This document shows positions 8,514 to 15,189 of a DNA stretch of 31,591 nucleotides, piece after piece. Below the pieces are notes generated by a model. It was not told where the DNA came from. It was given only the letters and a program-made list of their open reading frames with translations, and did not search any database. The position numbers were made by a program, and so were the translations under genes. Origin of the DNA: a virus. The stretch is from positions 1-31,591 of IMG/VR virus record IMGVR_UViG_3300032753_000119; one strand, written 5' to 3'. Each line of letters starts with the position of its first letter. Position 1 is the stretch's first letter.

Positions 8514-11084
8514 TTATGTCCTTTGCCTAGCTTTGTTTGCTTGCGCCGCAGTTCCTAATTTTAAATTAAAATTACTATCATAATAGTATTGAAACGTTTT
8601 ATTCTGGTTTTCTGCATACGCAGACGCACCCAGTTCCTTTATCGGCATGTGCATAAAACACTCAACGCATATATAGGCGTATGTTTCAGAATCAATCTCA
8701 TCGTCCCAGTGTATCTTCTTATTTTCAGGCTCGTATTTAAAGCCAGTAGCCGTTTCCTTTTTTACAAATGTCTTGCATTGAATCCAAAATTCAATAGAAT
8801 CAATTTGAGATGAGGTTTCAATTAGCATCTCTTCAAGTCTATTAACAATTGCCGTAGCGTTATGGCCCTTCTTGCTGATACCAATGTCCATAGTTGAGGT
8901 CTGGAGATTACTCGATAACATTTTGTTTCCAGTAAACACACCTCCGTATCCAAGGTCACGACAGAAGTTATAATACTCACCCCCAACGTTAAATTCGAGT
9001 AATTCGTCAATACCAACCTTCCTGCCTCCATACTCAGATGAATAGTATAAGTTTAATAATAGAGATTGAAGATATTCGTAACGATAGTCTTCAGATTTGA
9101 AATTCATTTTAGCTGCAGTTCTCTTGCCATTCTTTTTATCCTTAATAGTAGTTGAGAACTTGGAGTGACCAGAAGATGTAACGATAGGGTCAGTCCCCTT
9201 ATAGTACCTGTTAATGTAATTACATTGAGGAGGGTCGTAGATACTGATACATGCGAATGGTGAATCTTCATTCATCATTGCTTCGTCTGCTGGCACAAAT
9301 CGCGCTCCAACTATCTCAAACGGAACATACGCGCTCTCTCCTCGTGGCTTCTCAGTATTATATATTGGTTCAAAGTAACCTCTCCTCTCGACCAACTTCT
9401 CAGCAGCAATCTTCTTGTTGATGCGTTCAATTTGCAGATTAATCTGGGCAATTGAGATAACGGTATTAGCTGACTGTAGAAACATATCGTCCTCAGTGAT
9501 TGGGAACGACTGGTGAAAAGCGATGCGTGGGTCAGTTTTCCCTGGCTCTTTCTTTTTAGCATAATAGTATTCTTTTTCCTGCATGTAGAACTTATCATCA
9601 TGTCCTGGCTTGCAGTAATAGTTTAAGAATAAAGGAATGATTCCATGCCTGAAGTTACGTAATTGGAAAGCCGCCTTAGCCGCCTTCCATTCTACTTCCA
9701 TGTCAGAACCAGATGATGATATACTACCACCGGTTCCCCAAGCAATTACCTGCTTGGTCATTTTCATAGTGTTAGTGTTAGAGTCAAACTTAAACATAGT
9801 AGGGCGACCCTGCTCCATAATGGAGCCAAATAAGTTCATATAGCCTATTTCATCTAACAATGTAACTGATGGAGTTCCACCATTTATAGCATCAATAGCT
9901 GGCGCGCAGACTTCGAACATACTCTCCGTTGATGAGCTTTCGCCCTTCCCAGATGAGTATCCAAACTTTACCTTCTCTGTTGACCAGTTGGCAATGGTTG
10001 GCTTCATGAACGGCTCCATCCGAGTTACAGGGAACTTGATTTTGTGGTCGAATATTTCCTCCGACTTCGCTCCTTTTTGAGCACACATTTTGCAGTAAAA
10101 GTTCTTGGAAAGCATTGTGCGTAAACCCATAAGGCCACCAATTACCGTAGTCAATCCTATCTGCCTGAGTTTCCCAATCATCAGCGATAACCCCAAGTCT
10201 ATTAAAAACAATGTTGCCTCTTGACTCTTCCATGCTTTGAATTTTGTTTCACCTTTAAACTTATCGTCAACGTCTTTTATCCACATATACTTGTTTAACA
10301 AGTAAAGTGAATTTTCTAAGCATCTTTCTCTTTCATCCTTTACAAATCTCATTTGCACCTCCATTGGTGCATTAGGGTCAAACTTGTAATCATCTTGTAT
10401 CCATGAATAAGCCTGCTGGCGATATTTATTAAATCTTTCCCACCCGTCAGTCTTTTGAAAATACTGCCACCCCTGATTGATAGTCATTATAAACTGATAC
10501 AAGTCAGCTGGTATATCAAAGGTATTATCTATTGCCCAATCAGCCTTGGTAATAGGCTTCATGTGTTTTCTAACCTTTACAAATTCTGATAATACAAAAT
10601 CATCTTTGTTAAAGTCTAATAGGTTACCGGACGCCGAATACTCGTAAACTTTATTTTTATCCTCCTCGCCATCTACATTTTCTTTTGATAAATAGCTTAT
10701 CATCTCTCCAGATGATGTTAATAGAAACTTATTTACATACTTTTCTTGTATTAAGTTCTCGTGCTTTTTTGCTATGTTATTACGTGACTCGGCAGATATA
10801 AAATTACAAGAACCTAGCCATTGAACTCTTTTATATCCAATGTCAACTCCAATTAAATATAATCCTAGTCGAAACTCTTTTAAGCGGTTGAAGATGGCCT
10901 CGAACATATCTTGTCGAGTTTCTCCATACTCTCCAACAAGATACTTCCACTCCATTTTTTCAATGCACTGAATAAAGTATTCGTCTGGAGCGCTATCAAT
11001 AGATATAGTGCTCCCGATTATAGTTTCTCTCTTTTTGAGTTTAGCTATATTATTGGGAGCTACGTATCTATAATCTTTAGCCAT
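8514..11084 (-). CDS. terL: Terminase large subunit (TerL), 856 aa
   Basis: This is the packaging motor: an ATPase that pumps DNA through the portal and a nuclease that cuts it. Visible motifs: a Walker-A-like loop KLRQIGLTT at about residues 305-313, the terminase variant with Arg/Gln before Gly and Thr after; Walker B VTLLDEIGY at about 407-415 with catalytic Glu; and in the C-terminal half, RNase H-like nuclease candidates YKGTDPIV (first Asp) and STMDIGISKKGH (later acidic site). The length is at the long end for TerL, with a large N-terminal region of about 290 residues before the ATPase core. I choose the ATG at 11084 (MAKDYRYVA), two bases after the stop of the 72-aa gene; an in-frame ATG at 11114 would add 10 residues and overlap that gene. 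It is followed by the regulatory element before the next gene. Confidence 0.9.
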   Translation of the reverse strand: MAKDYRYVAPNNIAKLKKRETIIGSTISIDSAPDEYFIQCIEKMEWKYLVGEYGETRQDMFEAIFNRLKEFRLGLYLIGVDIGYKRVQWLGSCNFISAESRNNIAKKHENLIQEKYVNKFLLTSSGEMISYLSKENVDGEEDKNKVYEYSASGNLLDFNKDDFVLSEFVKVRKHMKPITKADWAIDNTFDIPADLYQFIMTINQGWQYFQKTDGWERFNKYRQQAYSWIQDDYKFDPNAPMEVQMRFVKDERERCLENSLYLLNKYMWIKDVDDKFKGETKFKAWKSQEATLFLIDLGLSLMIGKLRQIGLTTVIGGLMGLRTMLSKNFYCKMCAQKGAKSEEIFDHKIKFPVTRMEPFMKPTIANWSTEKVKFGYSSGKGESSSTESMFEVCAPAIDAINGGTPSVTLLDEIGYMNLFGSIMEQGRPTMFKFDSNTNTMKMTKQVIAWGTGGSISSSGSDMEVEWKAAKAAFQLRNFRHGIIPLFLNYYCKPGHDDKFYMQEKEYYYAKKKEPGKTDPRIAFHQSFPITEDDMFLQSANTVISIAQINLQIERINKKIAAEKLVERRGYFEPIYNTEKPRGESAYVPFEIVGARFVPADEAMMNEDSPFACISIYDPPQCNYINRYYKGTDPIVTSSGHSKFSTTIKDKKNGKRTAAKMNFKSEDYRYEYLQSLLLNLYYSSEYGGRKVGIDELLEFNVGGEYYNFCRDLGYGGVFTGNKMLSSNLQTSTMDIGISKKGHNATAIVNRLEEMLIETSSQIDSIEFWIQCKTFVKKETATGFKYEPENKKIHWDDEIDSETYAYICVECFMHMPIKELGASAYAENQNKTFQYYYDSNFNLKLGTAAQANKARQRT

Positions 11085-11086
11085 AC

Positions 11087-11305
11087 TTAGAATGTATATC
11101 CTTTTACAGCCCAATGAGCCGCGCTTTCAAGTTCTTGTTGAGCTATTTCAAATGCTCTTGTTTTTTCCTCCGATGGATTTATAGCTTTTAAAGTTTCGCA
11201 GATGTCAATAAGTTGAGCTATATGTTGCTTTATTAAACTTACGTTATCATCTTTCTTTACGTTAAAATCTATTCTTACTCTTTTTTCTCCTAATGTTTTT
11301 TCCAT
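11087..11305 (-). CDS. Acb2/Tad1-hairpin-like protein, candidate cyclic-nucleotide sponge
   Basis: A 72-aa protein with the layout GEKRVRIDFN, then a helix IKQHIAQLIDICETL (about 25-39), a short turn with ETLKAINPSEEK, and a second helix ending LESAAHWAVKGYTF. This matches, from memory, the helical-hairpin family (Acb2/Tad1 hairpin domain), whose members read A..I.....LID.C..L.P...E...A...LE.A.MWA.KA. Acb2 sponges bind cyclic di- and trinucleotides to block CBASS, and Tad1 sponges bind Thoeris signals; many members of this family have no proven ligand. It sits two bases before TerL in the leftward operon, where small family members are common in Bacteroidetes phages. The family match is fairly convincing; the anti-defence function is inferred. 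Confidence 0.6.
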   Translation of the reverse strand: MEKTLGEKRVRIDFNVKKDDNVSLIKQHIAQLIDICETLKAINPSEEKTRAFEIAQQELESAAHWAVKGYTF

Positions 11306-11315
11306 AGTTTTATTT

Positions 11316-12074
11316 TTATATAGTAAAGTTTAATGGATTTGACTGAACTCCAGAACCAATGAGTTTTATATAAGTTGTATGCGCTCCAGTTGCTATAGTT
11401 CCAGGCACTGCAATATCCGTTGTAGCATTAGACACCGCAACAGTTGAACCAAATGCTACTCCATCAATGTATATCTGAGCGTTATCGGAAACGGTATTAG
11501 CTATTGTAGTTGCTATTGATATTCCTGCTATAGTTGCAGATACGATTGAGTTAGCTATTACAATTTCAGGTTCAGGTATTATTGTTAGCCTATTAGATAT
11601 AAAGTTGGCATTTAATAAAGCTCCATAAAATGTATAGTAATCTTCTGCTACCAATGTCGCATTATATACAAAAGTCCCTGCTCCATTAGCAACATTAGCA
11701 ACCGTTCCAATAGGAGTTAGGTTTCCAACTTTGAATATATTGAGCGTGTCAGTTCCATTACTTCCTTCAACATCATACGAGATTGTAGTATGTCCATTGT
11801 TGTCGTAACTCAATCCAGTTATAGTTACCGTCATTCCAAGTGTGTATTCTGTGCAGTTAACTATTGTTGAGCTAACCGTAAGGTTTCCATAATCATCAGT
11901 AAGTGACGAGAAGATGTCTAATGAAAATGGTTCCGCGTTTACCTTCAAGTTCGGAGCCTTGCAAAAGAATCTTTGAAGCAATTCGGTTTGATTATTTGCT
12001 TCAGGGTCTATGTAAGTAACCAAGCCTCTGAATAAACAAGTTTCACAGAGGCTTGGTTGTTGGATTGTCTTCAT
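11316..12074 (-). CDS. Ig-like domain surface protein (head decoration or fibre), 252 aa
   Basis: Two beta-sandwich-like repeats are visible: residues about 75-165 ending SNRLTI, and about 170-252 ending SNPLNFTI, each rich in T, N, S, V, G and I with alternating hydrophobic residues, as in Ig-like/BIg domains of virion proteins. The first 45 residues differ: they carry Cys pairs (LCETCLFRG and FFCKAP) that could bind a metal or form disulphides. Such proteins decorate capsids or tails and may bind carbohydrate or mucus; crAss phages are known for related BACON/Ig surface domains. It starts at ATG 12074, one base after the 90-aa gene stop. A 12-bp perfect inverted repeat lies inside codons 6-19 (separate entry). 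The specific virion location is not determinable. Confidence 0.65.
   Translation of the reverse strand: MKTIQQPSLCETCLFRGLVTYIDPEANNQTELLQRFFCKAPNLKVNAEPFSLDIFSSLTDDYGNLTVSSTIVNCTEYTLGMTVTITGLSYDNNGHTTISYDVEGSNGTDTLNIFKVGNLTPIGTVANVANGAGTFVYNATLVAEDYYTFYGALLNANFISNRLTIIPEPEIVIANSIVSATIAGISIATTIANTVSDNAQIYIDGVAFGSTVAVSNATTDIAVPGTIATGAHTTYIKLIGSGVQSNPLNFTI
12019..12057 (-). other. 12-bp perfect inverted repeat in the first codons of the Ig-like gene
   Basis: ACCAAGCCTCTG (12019-12030) and CAGAGGCTTGGT (12046-12057) are perfect reverse complements around a 15-base loop. In the leftward mRNA this makes a 12-bp stem starting about 18 bases after the ATG. It has no T-run. It could restrain translation, act as an attenuator, or be incidental to a coding sequence. 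Confidence 0.7.
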
Positions 12075-12075
12075 G

Positions 12076-12348
12076 TTATACTAATAATGAGTGACCAGTA
12101 TTTGGAGGAGTCAAAGAAACATTGCTCTTTTCCGGCTCTGCTACAACTGTCTTGGCCATGCCCGCAGCTTCAGCGATTTTATTTTCTGCTGCAATTTTAT
12201 CGGCATAAGCTTTTTCTGCAAGAGCCTTTCTTACAGCATCGAATTTTTGAATTACTCCTTTAGATTTGTCTGCTCCGTCGATTTTTGCCTGAGCTAGTTC
12301 TTCATTAGAAATTGGAACCAGTTGTCCGTTTTTTAGTTGATAGTGCAT
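12076..12348 (-). CDS. Small helical protein, first gene of the leftward block, 90 aa
   Basis: Unrecognised. The N-terminus MHYQLKNGQLVPISNEELAQ has the look of small phage structural or assembly proteins, followed by an Ala/Lys/Glu-rich helical stretch (about 20-68, AVRKALAEKAYADKIAAENK) and an S/T/P/N-rich tail. It has no signal peptide or membrane segment. It is the promoter-proximal gene of the leftward block, starting at 12348 next to the divergent region, and ends one base before the Ig-like gene. A role as accessory virion or assembly protein is inferred from its neighbours only. Confidence 0.55.
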   Translation of the reverse strand: MHYQLKNGQLVPISNEELAQAKIDGADKSKGVIQKFDAVRKALAEKAYADKIAAENKIAEAAGMAKTVVAEPEKSNVSLTPPNTGHSLLV

Positions 12349-12501
12349 AGTCGTTAGTTTTAAGTTAAAGATTTTAACTGATATAATGGATTTGTAATAT
12401 ACTATGTGTTATGTGTTTTGCGTTAGATGATTTTTACTAATTGATACTTGCCTATTGTCTATATACGGCATGTTTAAAGATTATAATAAAAGTTATTAAA
12501 T

Positions 12502-12586
12502 TATGCCAGATACGGAATGTAATGTTGCAAGTAAAAGATAATAAAGTATGCCAGATACGGAATGTTATGTGGCAAGTAAAAGATAA
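12502..12586. repeat. Tandem 40-bp direct repeat, two copies, 45-bp period
   Basis: Copy 1 is 12502-12541 and copy 2 is 12547-12586, both beginning TATGCCAGATACGGAATGT and ending CAAGTAAAAGATAA, with two mismatches (an A/T in the middle and a T/G before CAAG). A 5-base spacer separates them. The start of the unit recurs as shorter words around the region, partly inverted (ATGCCA-ATATTGC-TGGCAT at 12810-12828). Likely protein binding sites (iterons or operator). Confidence 0.8.
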
Positions 12587-12631
12587 ATGTCATTGTAAAA
12601 GCTAAAAGTATAAAAATATATGTAAGGCTAC

Positions 12632-12710
12632 TGTCGCCGCATTAACCGCCCCCGTCAACCGAAATGGGGAATTGACTGACGCGACAAGGGCGAAACTGCG
12701 AAATTTTCGC
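12632..12710. other. GC-rich hairpin cluster in the divergent region
   Basis: In otherwise AT-rich DNA, TGTCGC (12632-12637) can pair with GCGACA (12681-12686), enclosing two competing helices: CCCC (650-653) with GGGG (666-669), and GTCAA (654-658) with TTGAC (672-676). Just downstream lies GCGAAATTTTCGC (12698-12710), a palindrome with a one-base centre. This may be a structured RNA, a single-strand origin or a binding site; no known RNA family was recognised. Confidence 0.45.
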
Positions 12711-12899
12711 TGGCACATAACATATTTGAAAAATCTGTATATTTTCACTGCCATATACAATGATGCTGATATGTAAATTTATATATGTCAAATAAAAATT
12801 ATCAGTTGTTATGCCAATATTGCTGGCATGTTGTTATGTTGTCAGATAAAACAACAAATGTTAAATGTTACGGATAACGAAAATAAATTGATAAAAAGC

Positions 12900-12929
12900 T
12901 TGCATTGTCGGGAATGTGTTGTATATTTG
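12900..12929 (+). promoter_or_regulatory. Host-type Bacteroidetes promoter for the 235-aa gene
   Basis: TTG at 12900-12902, 19 bases, then TATATTTG at 12922-12929: an exact match to the Bacteroidetes primary-sigma consensus (TTG, about 19, TAnnTTTG). Transcription would start near 12936 and give a leader of about 215 bases containing small hairpins (CCAGT/ACTGG; GTCC/GGAC) before the ATG at 13153. Confidence 0.75.
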
Positions 12930-13001
12930 TATCGTCAAAGGGAACGATATGGCAACCAGTCCAAACTGGGTGACTGTAAGTGTTATGTCGCAGACAAAAA
13001 C

Positions 13002-13034
13002 TTTGATGTCCGAATTACTGGACAACGTTATTTG
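13002..13034 (+). promoter_or_regulatory. Second promoter of the phage variant type, CGTTATTTG
   Basis: TTTG at 13002-13005, 21 bases, then GTTATTTG at 13027-13034. The same CGTTATTTG word, preceded by TTG at 19-21 bases, occurs before 14587, 20805 and 25393, so it looks like a recurring phage form of the Bacteroidetes -7 element. It would give a 110-base leader for the 13153 gene. Confidence 0.55.
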
Positions 13035-13152
13035 ACATATTGTGCCGATAATTGTACCAACGGCAGCGTATTGTATCTGATAATAACAATTATCAATATG
13101 AAATCTTACATATACGCGAAGTACACCAAACTGTATAAAATACTAAAACAAC

Positions 13153-13860
13153 ATGGAAAACACAACTGGAACAACAACTGAGCAATTATCTAAAGTTGAA
13201 ATTGCGAAAGCAGAAATGGGCAAGGTAAAACAAGCTATTGAATCGTTAACTGCTGCTGGTATTGCGATACCTGTATCGTTGACTGAAACATATGAAAAGC
13301 TCAAAAAATCATTGGAGGGTAATGCCAGTCAACAAACAGCTGACCTGTTCAATGCTACATTTGCGCCGAAGATTAACGATGCGAAAAACCATGAACTGCA
13401 AGCTGCAATTTTGAAACTTGCCGGCGAAGCTGGTGTGCGTATAAAAATAGTTGCAAAGCCTGTATTGGATGCCGAAGGCAAACCTACTGGCCAATCAACT
13501 GTTCATTTCGACGTAGCTGGTTCAACTGGTGGTGGAGGAGCAGCAAAAACTGGTAACGTGGGCGTAACTCGCAGCGCAAGCACAAGTGATACTCACGACT
13601 ATCAGGTATTAGTTAATGGCTCGCCATTGGCTGGCAATCCGTTTGATTCAGCAAGCAAGGCATTGGATGCTATCGTTAATGGCGGAAAAAACCCAATGAA
13701 CTTACCTGCCGGTTACGGTAAAGGCAACAGCGCTGTGCGCGTATTGGAGTCATTGAAAAAGAACCCGATATTTGCTGCGCAATACGTTGTAACTTTGGTT
13801 GAAAAAACCAAAACCGAAGCTCCGGTAACTGCCGCAACAGCTGAAGTAACAGCATCTTAA
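13153..13860 (+). CDS. Stand-alone, probably highly expressed protein of unknown function, 235 aa
   Basis: Unrecognised. The N-terminal half (about 10-110) is helical and rich in K, A, E and Q; a Gly-rich linker (STGGGGAAKTG, near 127-137) leads to a compact domain reading YQVLVNGSPL and NPFDSASKALDAIV (about 150-175). That domain resembles by eye the NG...f.S.S.A...i pattern of RAMA/DUF4357-type small modules linked to nucleic-acid modification proteins; this is a weak match. The tail is Ala/Thr/Val-rich. It is monocistronic, with two promoters upstream and a strong terminator 7 bases after the stop; its codons look more GC-rich than its neighbours. This isolation and strength suggest an early or abundant protein, perhaps DNA-binding or takeover-related. 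The ATG at 13153 is the natural start. Confidence 0.7.
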   Translation: MENTTGTTTEQLSKVEIAKAEMGKVKQAIESLTAAGIAIPVSLTETYEKLKKSLEGNASQQTADLFNATFAPKINDAKNHELQAAILKLAGEAGVRIKIVAKPVLDAEGKPTGQSTVHFDVAGSTGGGGAAKTGNVGVTRSASTSDTHDYQVLVNGSPLAGNPFDSASKALDAIVNGGKNPMNLPAGYGKGNSAVRVLESLKKNPIFAAQYVVTLVEKTKTEAPVTAATAEVTAS

Positions 13861-13866
13861 TTGCAT

Positions 13867-13899
13867 GGGACGAGATAATATATCTCGTCCCTTTTTTTT
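13867..13899 (+). terminator. Strong rho-independent terminator
   Basis: GGGACGAGATA (13867-13877) pairs perfectly with TATCTCGTCCC (13881-13891) through 11 bp around a 3-base loop, followed by eight T residues (13892-13899). It lies 7 bases after the stop of the 235-aa gene and isolates it from the AT-rich region and small-gene operon downstream. Confidence 0.95.
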
Positions 13900-14082
13900 G
13901 CAATTTTGTGAACGTCAGATTTGACTGATGTATGCTGTGCGCTGTTATTTTTAAACTGTTACTTGTTATGCGCTGTACGTGAATTTTAACAGTTTCGGCA
14001 GTCCAATTTATTAGAAACTCCATTTTACCACATCAAGATTGTTGAAAAATTATCGCTCCGCGCACGCGTTTTACTGCTTTAT

Positions 14083-14096
14083 AAAAAAAAAAAAAA
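14083..14096. repeat. Poly-A tract, 14 bases
   Basis: Uninterrupted run of 14 A residues on the plus strand, followed by TAA. It is the first of three such tracts in the same non-coding region. Length may be unstable or uncertain because of polymerase slippage or assembly error. Confidence 0.85.
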
Positions 14097-14244
14097 TAAA
14101 AATCTTATTTAAAATTTATAAGAATGTAGAAAAGGTGACTTATCACATTATATACTGTTACATGCAATTTTTTAACTGGGATTTTTGATTTGTTAATTAA
14201 GATACTTAACTCGTGAATTATCTTGCGGTGCAGCTAAAATCTGT

Positions 14245-14277
14245 TATATATATATATATATATAAAAAAAAAAAAAA
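14245..14277. repeat. (TA)10 dinucleotide run continuing into a 14-base A tract
   Basis: Ten TA repeats (14245-14264) run directly into an A-run ending at 14277, followed by TAACAGCTGTTA. Easily melted DNA next to an imperfect palindrome. Such repeats are rare in compact phage genomes. Confidence 0.85.
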
Positions 14278-14364
14278 TAACAGCTGTTATCTGTTATATG
14301 TTAAATGGTATTTACTGATTAACTTATGTTTCCATTAAAAACATACCGAATTAAAAAATTGTAA

Positions 14365-14422
14365 ATTTACATACTTGTATATTTACATACTTGTATTTAG
14401 AAAAAAAAAAAAAAAAAAAAAA
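14365..14422. repeat. Tandem 16-bp repeat followed by a 22-base A tract
   Basis: ATTTACATACTTGTAT occurs twice head to tail at 14365-14380 and 14381-14396, then four bases, then 22 uninterrupted A residues (14401-14422) followed by TAACATA. It lies 70 bases before the small-gene operon promoter. Confidence 0.85.
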
Positions 14423-14490
14423 TAACATATTATATTTTAACTGTTCCATTTTCAATTAAAGACAATTTATCAGACAATATTTATCTTTAC

Positions 14491-14521
14491 TTGATTATTC
14501 GTTATTTATATCCGTTATTTG
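14491..14521 (+). promoter_or_regulatory. Promoter of the small-gene operon (CTTTACTTG / CGTTATTTG)
   Basis: TTG at 14491-14493 within CTTTACTTG, 20 bases, then GTTATTTG at 14514-14521 followed by TATT. The same two words with the same spacing precede 25393 and, with one base less, 20805. It predicts a start near 14527 and a leader of about 60 bases before the ATG at 14587. Confidence 0.6.
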
Positions 14522-14586
14522 TATTTATTCACGCGGGCGCAAATATGCGCCAACTACTGACATCGAAATTAAACTTCAAAAATATT

Positions 14587-14778
14587 ATGAATCAGAAAAC
14601 AGCAACATCAATCTCATCGCTTACCGAGTTACGGCGTAAGCAACTGGTAATGGACATCGCTAATAACCTCGCGAAGCTTCCGAAAAAATCACCGGAGTAT
14701 ATTGACCAGATTCGCGTTCTCAATATGTTATCTCGGACTCGTCCGGAGTTACCGGAGTTACCGAAGTTCATTGACTAA
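14587..14778 (+). CDS. Small protein, paralogue of the 17904-18095 product, 63 aa
   Basis: Unrecognised family, but it has a clear paralogue in this window. It reads SSLTELRRKQLVMDIANNLA then SPEYIDQIRVLNMLSRTRPE; the 17904 product reads SEMSELERQKLAINISENLN and PAYISQLKVLNMLSKQKPK at the same positions, and both are 63 aa. Two helices with a turn are likely. I choose ATG 14587 rather than an upstream in-frame ATG at 14491 because the upstream part lies inside the promoter and the paralogue begins at the matching point. First gene of the small-gene operon. Probably soluble; perhaps a dimer or a protein-binding adaptor, but the function is unknown. Confidence 0.7.
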   Translation: MNQKTATSISSLTELRRKQLVMDIANNLAKLPKKSPEYIDQIRVLNMLSRTRPELPELPKFID

Positions 14779-14814
14779 TTGAATTTATTTCTTAACAAAT
14801 TAAATATCTGAATT

Positions 14815-15102
14815 ATGGAGGAAAATATTGAATTTACAGATACCAACGCTAACAATCTCAAATATGGCATTGACTTATGGTTAACGCAGGAGGGCATTGA
14901 CCCTCTCGATTTCTTCATACACGAGGTTTACTCGATGAATGGGAGATATTACTGCAAACTACTAAACGAATCTCACCCACATCGCAAACTATACATTTCA
15001 TGTGTTGGCGACTGGTTGACAACATTTCCTCCATACGCTACTGAAATTATGGATGAAGTAAAAATACCTGATGATGCGGTTAGATTAATTACAATCTTAT
15101 AA
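14815..15102 (+). CDS. Unknown acidic small protein, 95 aa
   Basis: Unrecognised. It is a soluble acidic protein with mixed helix and strand: an N-terminal acidic stretch (MEENIEFTDTNANN), a central aromatic part (IDPLDFFIHEVYSMNGRYYC, about 29-48) and a C-terminal strand (VRLITIL). It has three Tyr/Phe clusters and two Cys, without a metal-binding arrangement. It is 36 bases after the previous stop and immediately before the tRNA-like element at 15110-15152, which would sit in its 3' untranslated region. An early host-interaction or regulatory role would fit such a block but is not shown by the sequence. Confidence 0.65.
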   Translation: MEENIEFTDTNANNLKYGIDLWLTQEGIDPLDFFIHEVYSMNGRYYCKLLNESHPHRKLYISCVGDWLTTFPPYATEIMDEVKIPDDAVRLITIL

Positions 15103-15109
15103 CTCGTTA

Positions 15110-15152
15110 ACTCCACGTATGGAAGGTCGCAGTTCGATTCTGCGGTGGAGTT
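15110..15152 (+). ncRNA. tRNA-like minihelix: acceptor stem plus T-arm, no D or anticodon arm
   Basis: ACTCCAC (15110-15116) pairs perfectly with GTGGAGT (15145-15151); an adjacent A/T pair at 15109/15152 could extend it. Stacked directly on this is a perfect 5-bp T-stem, CGCAG (15128-15132) with CTGCG (15140-15144), and a canonical 7-base T-loop TTCGATT (15133-15139). Only 11 bases (15117-15127) join the 5' acceptor strand to the T-stem, where a tRNA would have D-arm, anticodon arm and variable loop. No CCA is encoded. It lies between two genes of one operon. Known RNase P, RNase Z and CCA-enzyme substrates need little more than this half, so it could be a processing site; a degenerate tRNA is the alternative. 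Confidence 0.6.
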
Positions 15153-15189
15153 CACTGATAATTTTATCAGTTTATTAAATAACAATTTT

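Larger units (their letters stand above)
12349..13152. other. Divergent control region, possible replication origin
   Basis: About 0.8 kb without a convincing gene separates the two oppositely oriented blocks. It holds a tandem 40-bp repeat (12502-12541 and 12547-12586), further TATGCCA/TGGCATA-like words in both directions (near 12466, 12712, 12751 and 12809-12829), a GC-rich hairpin cluster (12632-12710), and two rightward promoters (12900-12929, 13002-13034). Iterons, a structured GC island and divergent transcription are all typical of an origin or master control region. No DnaA box is claimed. Confidence 0.55.
13900..14586. other. AT-rich non-coding region with A-tracts and CTGTTA words
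   Basis: About 0.69 kb without a credible gene. It contains three long A-runs (14083-14096, 14264-14277, 14401-14422), each followed by TAA; a (TA)10 run at 14245-14264; a perfect 16-bp tandem repeat (14365-14380 and 14381-14396); and repeated CTGTTA words (near 13939, 13958, 14155, 14241, 14284, 14291). A promoter sits at its end. It could be an unwinding element of an origin or a bent-DNA control region. Confidence 0.6.

Noticed and set aside
12649-12676. H-type pseudoknot formed by CCCC/GGGG and GTCAA/TTGAC
   Set aside because: The two helices interleave correctly, but the first connecting loop is zero bases and the last only two, too tight for a normal pseudoknot; kept only as alternative hairpins.
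12828-13181. 117-codon open frame before the 235-aa gene
   Set aside because: It covers two promoters and the leader, has irregular composition, and overlaps the well-supported start at 13153.
14500-14510. Extra promoter at CGTTATTTATA just before the 14514 element
   Set aside because: No TTG at suitable spacing; the neighbouring CGTTATTTG fits better.
15145-15189. GTG-started N-terminal extension of the 138-aa gene
   Set aside because: The GTG is part of the acceptor stem of the tRNA-like element; the ATG at 15190 is a normal start.
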